The translations under genes were made by a program, and so were the position numbers. Source: Chloroflexota bacterium (lineage in GTDB: Bacteria; Chloroflexota; Limnocylindria; Limnocylindrales; CSP1-4). Taken from it: a stretch of DNA of 11,907 nucleotides. The stretch is taken from assembly GCA_021812735.1 (NCBI GenBank), contig JAKAMV010000209.1, positions 1 to 11,907 on the forward strand, written 5' to 3'. The notes under the pieces were generated by a model that made no database searches, was not told where the DNA came from, and saw nothing but the letters and a program-made list of their open reading frames with translations. This document shows positions 5,588 to 11,907 of this stretch, one piece after another (the stretch's first letter is position 1; each line of letters begins with the position of its first letter).

Positions 5588-6937
5588 ATGATCGACCGAC
5601 TCCCTCCGCAGTCCATCGAGGCGGAGCAGTCCGTGCTCGGCGCGGTTCTGATCGACCGCGACGCCATCATCGAGATCGCGGACTTCCTCAAGCCAGAGGA
5701 CTTCTACCGGCAGGCGCATTCGCGGGTCTACGCCGCCATGCTGGACCTCTCGGAGCGGCGGGAGCCCATCGACATCGTGACCGTGTCCGAGGCGCTCGAG
5801 CGGAGCGGCGACCTGGAGTCCATCGGCGGCCGCGCCTACCTCGCCACGCTCTCGAACCAGACGCCCACCGCAGTCCACGCCGCCCAGTACGCGCGGATCG
5901 TTGAGCGCAAGGCGGTGCTCCGAAACCTGATCGGCGCGGCCGGCAAGATCGCCGGGATCGGCTACGAGGACCCGGCAGAGATCGGCGAGGCCATCGACCG
6001 CGCAGAGGCGGAGCTGTACGCGGTCAGCGAGCGGCGCGTGTCGGTCGGCTTCTCGGTGCTGCGCAGCCTGCTCCACGACGCGTACGACCGGCTGGACTAC
6101 CTGCACGCCCACCGCGGCGAGATCAGCGGCGTCCGCACGGGCTTCGCCAACCTGGACCAACTCACCACGGGCCTCCAGAGGAGCGACTTGGTGATCCTCG
6201 CGGCGCGTCCGTCGGTGGGCAAGACGAGCTTCGCCCTCAACATCGCCGAGCACGCCGCGGTGCGCGACAAGATGAGCGTGGGCGTCTTCAGCCTCGAGAT
6301 GAGCAAGGAGCAGCTGGTGCTCCGTCTGCTCTCGTCCGTCTCGGGGATCGACTCGCAGCGCCTTCGGACGGGCTTCCTCGAGGAGCTGGACTTCGCGCGC
6401 ATCGCGCCCGCGATGAACGCCCTGTCCGAGGCGCCCATCTACATCGATGACACGCCCAACATCTCCACCATGGAGCTGCGGACCAAGGCGCGCCGCCTCC
6501 AGGCCGAGGCCGGGCTCGACCTCGTCATCGTGGACTACCTGCAGCTCATGCAGTCGTCGTCGACCAGCAAGGACGCCAACCGCGTTCAGGAGGTGTCGGA
6601 GATCTCGCGCGCGCTCAAGGCGCTGGCTCGCGAGCTCAAGGTGCCCGTCGTCGCGCTCAGCCAGCTGTCACGCCAGCCCGAGATGCGCGAATCCAAGGAG
6701 CCGCGCCTGTCGGACCTGCGCGAGTCGGGGTCGATCGAGCAGGACGCAGACCTCGTCATGTTCCTGTACCGCGAGCGGGAGCGGGGCTCGGACGACCAGC
6801 AGACCGAGGGCGAGGTCGTGAAGCTCAAGCTCGCCAAGCACCGCAACGGCCCCACCGGCGAGATCGACCTGTGGTTCAAGAAGGCGCAGACGCGATTCGT
6901 CAACTACGCGGGCGACCGGTACGAGGCGGTCGGCTGA
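5588..6937 (+). CDS. dnaB: Replicative DNA helicase DnaB
   Basis: A 449-residue protein of normal DnaB length, the hexameric helicase that unwinds DNA at the replication fork. The N-terminal domain begins with PPQSIEAEQSVLGAVLID (6-23), the typical DnaB opening. The RecA-like domain starts at about 180 with TGFANLDQLTTGLQ. It has Walker A ARPSVGKTS (206-214), SLEMSKEQL (235-243), Walker B LVIVDYLQLM (312-321), the ALSQLSRQPE loop (356-365), the DLRESGSIEQDAD motif (376-388) and the arginine-finger segment KHRNGPTG (417-424). There is no intein, although DnaB often hosts one. The start is ATG 5588 with CAGGA 5 nt upstream. It lies downstream of lexA on the same strand but 580 bp away, so it is probably transcribed separately. 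The usual rplI neighbour is present but on the opposite strand. Confidence 0.97.
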   Translation: MIDRLPPQSIEAEQSVLGAVLIDRDAIIEIADFLKPEDFYRQAHSRVYAAMLDLSERREPIDIVTVSEALERSGDLESIGGRAYLATLSNQTPTAVHAAQYARIVERKAVLRNLIGAAGKIAGIGYEDPAEIGEAIDRAEAELYAVSERRVSVGFSVLRSLLHDAYDRLDYLHAHRGEISGVRTGFANLDQLTTGLQRSDLVILAARPSVGKTSFALNIAEHAAVRDKMSVGVFSLEMSKEQLVLRLLSSVSGIDSQRLRTGFLEELDFARIAPAMNALSEAPIYIDDTPNISTMELRTKARRLQAEAGLDLVIVDYLQLMQSSSTSKDANRVQEVSEISRALKALARELKVPVVALSQLSRQPEMRESKEPRLSDLRESGSIEQDADLVMFLYRERERGSDDQQTEGEVVKLKLAKHRNGPTGEIDLWFKKAQTRFVNYAGDRYEAVG

Positions 6938-7215
6938 ACGGCGTTGCCAGGCCGTCTCGCCCAGCTGACTCCGCGCCGCGCACTGCCGTCCAGCGCCGCC
7001 ATCTCCAGCCGCACTACCAACCGGCCGAGCCTAGCGCCCCGGAGGGCCCCTCTCGACGGCCCAGGACGGCACTCGACGCTTGACAGGCGCGCGTATCGTC
7101 CGCTCCAAACGGGGGGAGCCAGCCCGCATGCCGTCGCGCCGAGCGCCGCCGAAAACCCCGTGCGCTCGCCCCCGCCGCCGGCCCGGACCAACGGCTGACC
7201 AGGGAGGGAGCGAGG

Positions 7216-7521
7216 GTGTTCGAGGATCGGTCCCTGACGTGTCGCGACTGTCGCGAGGCCTTCGTGTTCTCGTCAGGCGAGCAGGCATTCTTCGCGAGCA
7301 AGGGCCTGACCAACGACCCGCAGCGCTGCCCGAGCTGCCGGGCCGCGGCCAAGCGCGCCCGCACGGCGGCGCCGTCGGGCGGACGCGAGTACCACGCCGC
7401 GGTATGCAACGGGTGCGGCGGTCAGGCGATGGTGCCGTTCATGCCGCGCAATGACCGCCCTGTCTACTGCAGCACCTGCTTCGACCGGGTGCGGGCGGAG
7501 GCGACCCAGGCCCAGGTCTGA
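7216..7521 (+). CDS. Double zinc-ribbon protein (zf-trcl type)
   Basis: A 101-residue protein with two four-cysteine sets. The first is C9-x2-C12 and C38-x2-C41, with the EAFVFSSGEQAFFASKGL stretch between them that marks the probable zinc-ribbon domain zf-trcl. The second is C64-x2-C67 and C85-x2-C88, separated by VPFMPRNDRPVY, a CxxC-x17-CxxC ribbon. A basic linker (AAAKRARTAAPSGGR) joins them. Each set should bind one zinc ion; the partner (nucleic acid or protein) is unknown. The start is GTG 7216 with GGGAGGG about 7 nt upstream. It is 60 bp before the dodecin gene, on the same strand, so a shared transcript is possible. The 278-bp gap before it holds no recognisable gene; it contains an isolated TTGACA at 7080 without a well-spaced -10. 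Confidence 0.82.
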   Translation: MFEDRSLTCRDCREAFVFSSGEQAFFASKGLTNDPQRCPSCRAAAKRARTAAPSGGREYHAAVCNGCGGQAMVPFMPRNDRPVYCSTCFDRVRAEATQAQV

Positions 7522-7581
7522 CCCCCGGAGCACGCTCCTGCTCGGCCGCCTATGCTCAGCGGCGCCGAGAGGAGGAGCTTC

Positions 7582-7785
7582 GTGGGCGTCATCATCATCC
7601 GCGAGATGGTCGGTACCAGTTCCCGTTCGTGGAGCGACGCGGCGCGCCAGGCCGTGGCCACCGCGTCCAAGACCGTGCGCAACATCCGGACGATCGAGGT
7701 CGTGAAGTCGAGCGCGAAGGTCGAGGACGGCGAGATCGTCGAGTACCAGGTGGAGCTCAAGCTGGGCTTCGAGTACGAGGGCTGA
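7582..7785 (+). CDS. Dodecin family protein (lacks the flavin-stacking Trp)
   Basis: A 67-residue protein, the usual dodecin length. The first strand is followed by EMVGTSSRSWSDAARQAV, the single helix of the fold, then TASKTVRNIRTIEVVKSSAK and a beta hairpin, EDGEIVEYQVELKLGFEYEG. Dodecins assemble into hollow dodecamers that store or buffer flavins. The tryptophan that stacks on the flavin ring in archaeal and many bacterial dodecins (in the RN-x-x-W-x-EV segment) is replaced: here the segment reads RNIRTIEV. Classical flavin binding is therefore doubtful; other dodecin-like proteins (such as the calcium-type) also lack it. The start is GTG 7582 with GGAGG 6 nt upstream. An in-frame ATG at 7552 would add ten residues that overlap the Shine-Dalgarno and do not fit the family. 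Confidence 0.88.
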   Translation: MGVIIIREMVGTSSRSWSDAARQAVATASKTVRNIRTIEVVKSSAKVEDGEIVEYQVELKLGFEYEG

Positions 7786-7863
7786 CGGCGGCGACCTCGA
7801 AGGCCACGCCCGGGGCGCGATGCAGCGCGAGCCGAGCGCCAGATAAGCCCCCGTTGAGCCGAT

Positions 7864-7880
7864 GTCGGCACCATGCCGAC
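7864..7880. promoter_or_regulatory. Perfect 17-bp palindrome, possible operator
   Basis: GTCGGCA-CCA-TGCCGAC lies about 80 bp upstream of a promoter-like sequence and 200 bp before the chosen start of the large regulator. It covers the ATG of the longest open frame (7873). A 7-bp-arm inverted repeat is typical of a dimeric regulator's binding site, but no protein can be named. Confidence 0.4.
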
Positions 7881-7960
7881 CATGCCCACCACCACCGGCG
7901 GCTCGACGCGGAATCGAGGGCGGCGCCTGCCCGGAGACACCCGGACTCCTCCGCTCGAGG

Positions 7961-7990
7961 TTGACGCTCCGGTCTCGCAATCCGTATCGT
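7961..7990 (+). promoter_or_regulatory. Possible promoter of the STAND/BTAD regulator
   Basis: TTGACG (7961-7966), an 18-bp spacer and TATCGT (7985-7990) make a plausible sigma-70-type promoter. If real, transcription would begin near 7997, which favours the GTG start at 8077 for the downstream gene. Confidence 0.4.
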
Positions 7991-8076
7991 CAACGCTCAC
8001 CGACGGACCTGCGGCCGCGCCCAACCACCCCTGGTTCGCTCCGTCGATGCCGCATGGGCACGAAGGGCATGAGCTG

Positions 8077-11000
8077 GTGGCGGTTGGTCCGGGCCTGGCC
8101 GTGCCGTCGCTGCTGTTCGGCTCCCTTGCATTCCGGCCGGTGAACCCACTCCCGGTCCGTGCCGCCAAGATTCAGGGGCCCCTGCAGCGGTCGGACACAC
8201 TGTCGCGGCCCCGGCTGAACGGCTGGCTGGAGCGCGCAGCCCGCGGGCGGCTCGCGATCATCATGGGCGACGCGGGCTTCGGCAAGACGACACTCCTCGC
8301 GGACTGGTCGGCCCGGACCCGCCGGAGGGCATCCTGGTACCGGCTGGAACACGACGACCGGGACTGGCTGACCTTCATCCGTCACCTTGTCGCCGCCGGC
8401 CGCGAGGTGGACGAGGGCTTCGCGCCGGACACGTACCGGCTGCTGTGCCAGCTGGGACCGGGCGGGCCCACGCAGGCGGATCTGACCACGTCGCTGGCGC
8501 GCGAGATGGCGGCCTTCGGTGCCGGCCAGCCGCACGGCTTCTCGGTGATCCTCGACGACTACTACGCCATCGAGCGGAGCGAGGAGACGGATCCGGTGGT
8601 CGCCGGGCTGCTCGAGGCGACCGGCCCGGGCTTCTCCCTGATCCTCGCCACCCGAAACGAGCCCGCGCTGCCGGCCGTCCGGCTCCGCGGCCGCAACGCC
8701 GTCCAACGGCTTGAGGACAACCAGCTCCGCTTCGACGTTCCTGAGACCGAGGCGCTGTTCGACGAGGCGTACCGCATCCCACTCGAACACGACGTGGCGG
8801 TCGAGCTCGTCGCCCGCACCGAGGGTTGGGCCGCCCTCCTCAGCCTGGTCCGAACCCGCCTGGAGGAACGCCCCGACCCCGATCCGCGCGCCCTCGTGGC
8901 CCAGCTGAGCGCGACCCAAGGCGATCTCTACGACTTCCTCGCCGACGAAGTCCTTGATGACCTCCCACCCCATCTTCAGGAGTTTCTATCGAGGCTGTCC
9001 GTTCTTGCGGAGGTGAACCCGCGCACCATCCAACTCGTCGATGATCGCGAGCAGTCCATGCTTGTCCGCGACCTGGCTGATGCCGAAAGGCTGGCGCTCC
9101 TGTCGCGCCAGGGCACAGGGACATCGTGGCGGTTCCACCCGCTCGTGCGGGACTTCTTTGCCGGGAGCCTCGAGGCGAGGATTGGGATCGAGGAGCTGCG
9201 CCGTCAGCATCGTCGTATCGCCGAGGCGATCGAGCCAGTGGACTGGCTTGCCGCGGCCAAGCACTTTCGGGCTGCCAACGAGCCCGTGGCTGCGGCTCGT
9301 GTTGTCGATGAGGCCGTGCCGACGATCATCGCTTCGGGCATGTTTGAGGCTGTGTCACCCCTTCTCGACGGCACGGCGGGCCCCATCGATCGTGCGGGCG
9401 CGCTGATACTGAGATCGAGGATCGAGTTCGCGAGAGGCAACTTCAGACGAGCTGTTGCTCTTGCGGAAGAAGCCGCGGCAAAGGCCGAAGGGTCGCTGGC
9501 AGGCACTGCGCAACTCAATATCGCCGCTCTTGAGGGTGTCGCAGGCTATCCGGAGCACGCCATTGAGCGAGCCGAGTCAGCCCTCCGGGGAAGACTTGCA
9601 GAGGCTGAACGCAGGGTGGCCGAGGCGTCCCTCCTGCTTCGGGCCACTCAGGTTGATGGCGACCTCGCTGCGGTGGCAGATGCGCTGCGCGAACTCGCCA
9701 ATCAACAGGAGTTCTCAGGGCTGCGCCGCTACGCAGCAATCTCGCAGGTCAACCTCGCGAATGTGCTCAATTGGCTTGGCGATCCTTTTGGCGCTATCAA
9801 GGCGGCGGTGCGCGCCGAGGCAGGCTTTGGCGACGCGACGGGAAGTGTCGAGAAGATAGCCGCGATGACCGCCAGGGCAACGGCCCTGACCCAGGTCCGC
9901 AAGGTCGACGAGGCGGATCTTGTCCTCCGAAACGCCGAGTTGTCGCGCTCGCCACTCGGCCGGATCGAGATAGATCTCGAGCGGGCAGCGCTCGAGGCCA
10001 GCTACGGGTCTGCGACCCGTAGCCAATCGGCGATCGAGCGAATTGACCCGGTCAACCTGCCGACGGCCTATCTAGGGCTCCGGGATCTGGTGGCAGGAGC
10101 CATCGCCCTGCGCACCGGGGACGCGCAAAGCGCCTGCGAGCTCGGCAAGAGCAGCCAGCAGCACGGCGTCCGCGATGTGGCGGGCAAGTTCAGGACCGAC
10201 CTACTGCTGATGCGGGCGAACCTTGCATGCGGCAAGAACGTCGCCGAGGAAGGCGACAACTTGGCCCGCCTTGCAGATTCCCTCGGCTCGCGACCCGCCA
10301 TGGCAATAGCGGCAGTCATGCGTGGACTTGCCATCTCCGAGCGAGTCGGCACCGAGATCTCGTCGCTGGACGCAGATCAGCTTCACGTCCTATCAATCGT
10401 GGCCGAGGAATTGAGCCAGCGACTGGCGGACCTGACGCCCGCGGCAGCAGCCGCCGTTCAGGAGGAGGCGTCGGCACGAACAACGCGATGGGCATCTGCA
10501 CTTCATCTTGCGATCGCGTCAGGGGGACCGTCTCGGCGAGCAGCAGCAGAACTCCTGTCACAGATCGGCGACGCGCAGGACGCCTCCTACCTGCGGTCTT
10601 GTGCCCGTTCCGTGAAGACCCTGCGCGAGCCAGCCGCAGCCGCGGTGCGGCGCTGTGCCCCCAGGGCGTTGCTGCGCGACCTTGGCGTCGTGGGACTTGA
10701 GCTTGGGGGGCGCCCTGCTGAGCGGACTTCGCGTCGCAAGGCCTTGGCCCTGCTTTGCTTCTTGGCCTCCAGAAGCCGACAGGCAGCCACAAAGGACGAA
10801 GCACTAGAGGCGCTCTGGCCAGACTACAGCCCCGAGATGGGGTTGAATTCCCTGCATCAGGCGATCTACTACGTTCGGAGGATCTTCGATCCGGAGTTTA
10901 GGGAGGGGATCAGTGCGGGATATCTGACCTTCGACGGGGAGATCCTCACCCTCGATGCGGATCTGGTCAACAGCGAGAGTCGACGGTGCTGGCATCTGCT

Positions 11001-11370
11001 GAGGTCCACGGGTGCGCACGATCTCGAGGCAACCGAGGCGATCCTTGGCTTGTACGAGGGGCGTTTCGCCATTGACTTCATGTACGAGGAGTGGGCGACG
11101 GATTACCGCGAGACCCTCCACGCTGCCGTTCTCGGTCGGACGGAGGCATCAATCGCGGCCTGCCTCTCGTCAAGCGATCCCGAGCGGGCCATCCGAATTG
11201 CCACGGCGATGCTTGCGGTCGACTCCTGCGCGGATGCGATCGAACTTGGGCTGTTGCGTGCCTACAAAGCGGCTGGCAGACATGCCGCGGCCGGCGAGCA
11301 GTACGCGCACTACGCCACCGCCCTTCGCCAGATGCTCGGCGTCGAACCCCCAACCTATGAGGACATCTAG
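8077..11370 (+). CDS. MalT-type STAND ATPase regulator with C-terminal winged helix and BTAD domain
   Basis: A large signal-responsive transcription regulator, 1,097 residues from GTG 8077. The STAND ATPase opens with the MalT-like lead KIQGPLQRSDTLSRPRL, then Walker A GDAGFGKTT (64-72), Walker B FSVILDDYYAI (155-165) and ILATRNEP with the sensor arginine. A winged-helix module contains FHPLVRDFF (near 352). Several hundred residues of alpha-helical TPR-like repeats follow. The C-terminus is an OmpR/SARP-like winged helix from about 865 (LGVVGLELGGRP...RRKALALLCFLA...EALWPDYSPEMGLNSLHQAI) and a BTAD domain to the end. Classical SARP regulators have this pair at the N-terminus, MalT a LuxR domain at the C-terminus. 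The longest frame starts at ATG 7873, but that has no Shine-Dalgarno, its first 60 codons are Pro/Thr/Ser-rich with lower GC at third positions, and a palindrome covers it; GTG 8077 has GAAGGG 9 nt upstream. Codon usage changes near 8945, suggesting a mosaic gene. The regulated genes are unknown. Confidence 0.85.
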   Translation: MAVGPGLAVPSLLFGSLAFRPVNPLPVRAAKIQGPLQRSDTLSRPRLNGWLERAARGRLAIIMGDAGFGKTTLLADWSARTRRRASWYRLEHDDRDWLTFIRHLVAAGREVDEGFAPDTYRLLCQLGPGGPTQADLTTSLAREMAAFGAGQPHGFSVILDDYYAIERSEETDPVVAGLLEATGPGFSLILATRNEPALPAVRLRGRNAVQRLEDNQLRFDVPETEALFDEAYRIPLEHDVAVELVARTEGWAALLSLVRTRLEERPDPDPRALVAQLSATQGDLYDFLADEVLDDLPPHLQEFLSRLSVLAEVNPRTIQLVDDREQSMLVRDLADAERLALLSRQGTGTSWRFHPLVRDFFAGSLEARIGIEELRRQHRRIAEAIEPVDWLAAAKHFRAANEPVAAARVVDEAVPTIIASGMFEAVSPLLDGTAGPIDRAGALILRSRIEFARGNFRRAVALAEEAAAKAEGSLAGTAQLNIAALEGVAGYPEHAIERAESALRGRLAEAERRVAEASLLLRATQVDGDLAAVADALRELANQQEFSGLRRYAAISQVNLANVLNWLGDPFGAIKAAVRAEAGFGDATGSVEKIAAMTARATALTQVRKVDEADLVLRNAELSRSPLGRIEIDLERAALEASYGSATRSQSAIERIDPVNLPTAYLGLRDLVAGAIALRTGDAQSACELGKSSQQHGVRDVAGKFRTDLLLMRANLACGKNVAEEGDNLARLADSLGSRPAMAIAAVMRGLAISERVGTEISSLDADQLHVLSIVAEELSQRLADLTPAAAAAVQEEASARTTRWASALHLAIASGGPSRRAAAELLSQIGDAQDASYLRSCARSVKTLREPAAAAVRRCAPRALLRDLGVVGLELGGRPAERTSRRKALALLCFLASRSRQAATKDEALEALWPDYSPEMGLNSLHQAIYYVRRIFDPEFREGISAGYLTFDGEILTLDADLVNSESRRCWHLLRSTGAHDLEATEAILGLYEGRFAIDFMYEEWATDYRETLHAAVLGRTEASIAACLSSSDPERAIRIATAMLAVDSCADAIELGLLRAYKAAGRHAAAGEQYAHYATALRQMLGVEPPTYEDI

Positions 11371-11907
11371 CCCGAACTTCCAGCGCTCAACGGGCAGATC
11401 TGAACGTGAAACGGTCCCGCGCTGCCGCGGCGTTCTGACTGCACGCTGACGGGAGAGACCCCGATCAGCTCGAAGGCGCGGGCCTGGAGCGGGGTGGGCT
11501 CGGCGAGGAGCTCGAACGCGGCGGCCTCGCCGGCCCCCGAGGGCACCACCCGGTTGCGGGTGAGCGTGCCGAGCTCGGCGAGCAGCGTGCCGAAGCTGTG
11601 CACCGGGAAGCCCTCGGGTGTGCGGTGCTCCTGCTCCTTGGCGAGCGCTCCGTCCGAACGCCCCGGCGGCAGGACCGGATCGACCCGCGCCGGGGGCGCC
11701 GCGTCGCGATAGAGCAAGGGGGCCCAGGCGGCTTCGAGGTGCCAGCGCACGTAGGCGGCGAGGAAGCACAGGAAGAGGTGGGCCCGCACGCGGTCTTCGC
11801 GGTAGTGGAAGATCGGCCGCACCAGCAGATCCTCGCCCTTGAGGGCGCGGAAGTCGCGCTCGACCGCGGAGAGGCGCTTGTAGGTCTCGACCACGGCCGG
11901 CGCGTCG
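11367..11907 (-). mobile_element. IS1634-type (IS4 superfamily) transposase, C-terminal part of an insertion sequence running off the right edge
   Basis: The minus-strand frame enters from the right edge and reads DAPAVVETYKRLSAVERDF, then RALKGEDLLVRPIFHYREDR and VRAHLFLCFLAAYVRWHLE. This is the C-terminal catalytic signature of IS1634-type transposases: Tyr, then the third acidic residue with the E-x6-K spacing (ERDFRALK), then RPI-x-H-x-x-DRV-x-AH. A conserved tail includes GFPVHSFGTLLAELGTLTRNRV and PTPLQARAFELIGV. The family normally ends soon after this; here about 30 more residues run to a stop at 11369-11367, so the true end of the element may lie between 11371 and 11460. CCCGAACTTCC at 11371-11381 could be its terminal repeat, but the other end is outside the window. 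The intact-looking frame suggests a recent insertion; whether the whole element is complete cannot be judged. Confidence 0.85.

Noticed and set aside
4988..6253. A 421-codon minus-strand open frame opposite the start of dnaB and across the repeat region
   Set aside because: It is antisense to a conserved helicase gene and its remaining part is a low-complexity translation of hairpin repeats.
6938..6955. Terminator after dnaB (ACGGC/GCCGT, 8-nt loop)
   Set aside because: A 5-bp stem without a T-run is expected by chance at this base composition.
7080..7099. Promoter TTGACA...TATCGT upstream of the zinc-ribbon gene
   Set aside because: The two hexamers are only 8 bp apart, far too close for a sigma-70-type promoter, and no other -10 fits.
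7873..8076. N-terminal 68 codons of the longest frame of the large regulator
   Set aside because: No Shine-Dalgarno at ATG 7873, lower GC at third positions, low-complexity Pro/Thr/Ser content, and an internal promoter-like sequence; a GTG start at 8077 fits better, though not with certainty.

Overview
The window is very GC-rich (roughly 70%), with short gaps between genes, many GTG starts and strong Shine-Dalgarno sequences. The LexA operators are of the CGAAC-N4-GTTCG type used by Gram-positive bacteria and their relatives. With the PIG-V-like membrane mannosyltransferase remnant and the large STAND-ATPase/BTAD regulator, this suggests a Chloroflexota-type genome (for example Limnocylindria-like) or a deep actinobacterial relative. 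The phylum is an inference; no rRNA gene is present.

Left part (1-2209, minus strand). The 5' part of a cyclodeaminase/cyclohydrolase-family gene runs off the left edge. Before it, in transcription order, lie a small DUF6504-like gene and a complete dinB (DNA polymerase IV). The small gene is not simply the tail of a dinB operon: it has its own SOS promoter, with one LexA box between the -35 and -10 and a second box just downstream. The -35 hexamer overlaps the dinB stop codon.

Debris zone (2210-3158). This holds a 5'-truncated PIG-V-like mannosyltransferase. Next to it are pieces of a second membrane glycosyltransferase (resembling the Agl23/TIGR03663 group) in mixed order and orientation. 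A hairpin at 3131-3151 probably ends the rplI transcript.

Housekeeping core (3159-6937). A DUF1232 membrane protein gene and rplI (ribosomal protein L9) form a minus-strand pair. Divergent from them is lexA, under an SOS promoter differing from the DUF6504-like promoter at only 3 of 28 positions. Then come about 580 bp without a gene, filled with GC-rich hairpin repeats, and dnaB (replicative helicase). The shared promoter links the DUF6504-like protein to the SOS regulon controlled by this LexA; dinB has no LexA box of its own in the window.

Right part (6938-11907). After a 278-bp gap with no recognised gene come a double zinc-ribbon protein, a dodecin-family protein lacking the usual flavin-stacking tryptophan, and a regulator of about 1,100 residues. 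The regulator has a MalT-type STAND ATPase first, a helical repeat middle, and a winged helix plus BTAD domain at the C-terminus. Its codon usage changes sharply near 8945, which suggests a mosaic gene. The 3' part of an IS1634-type transposase on the minus strand abuts it so closely that the two stop codons overlap in one CTAG.
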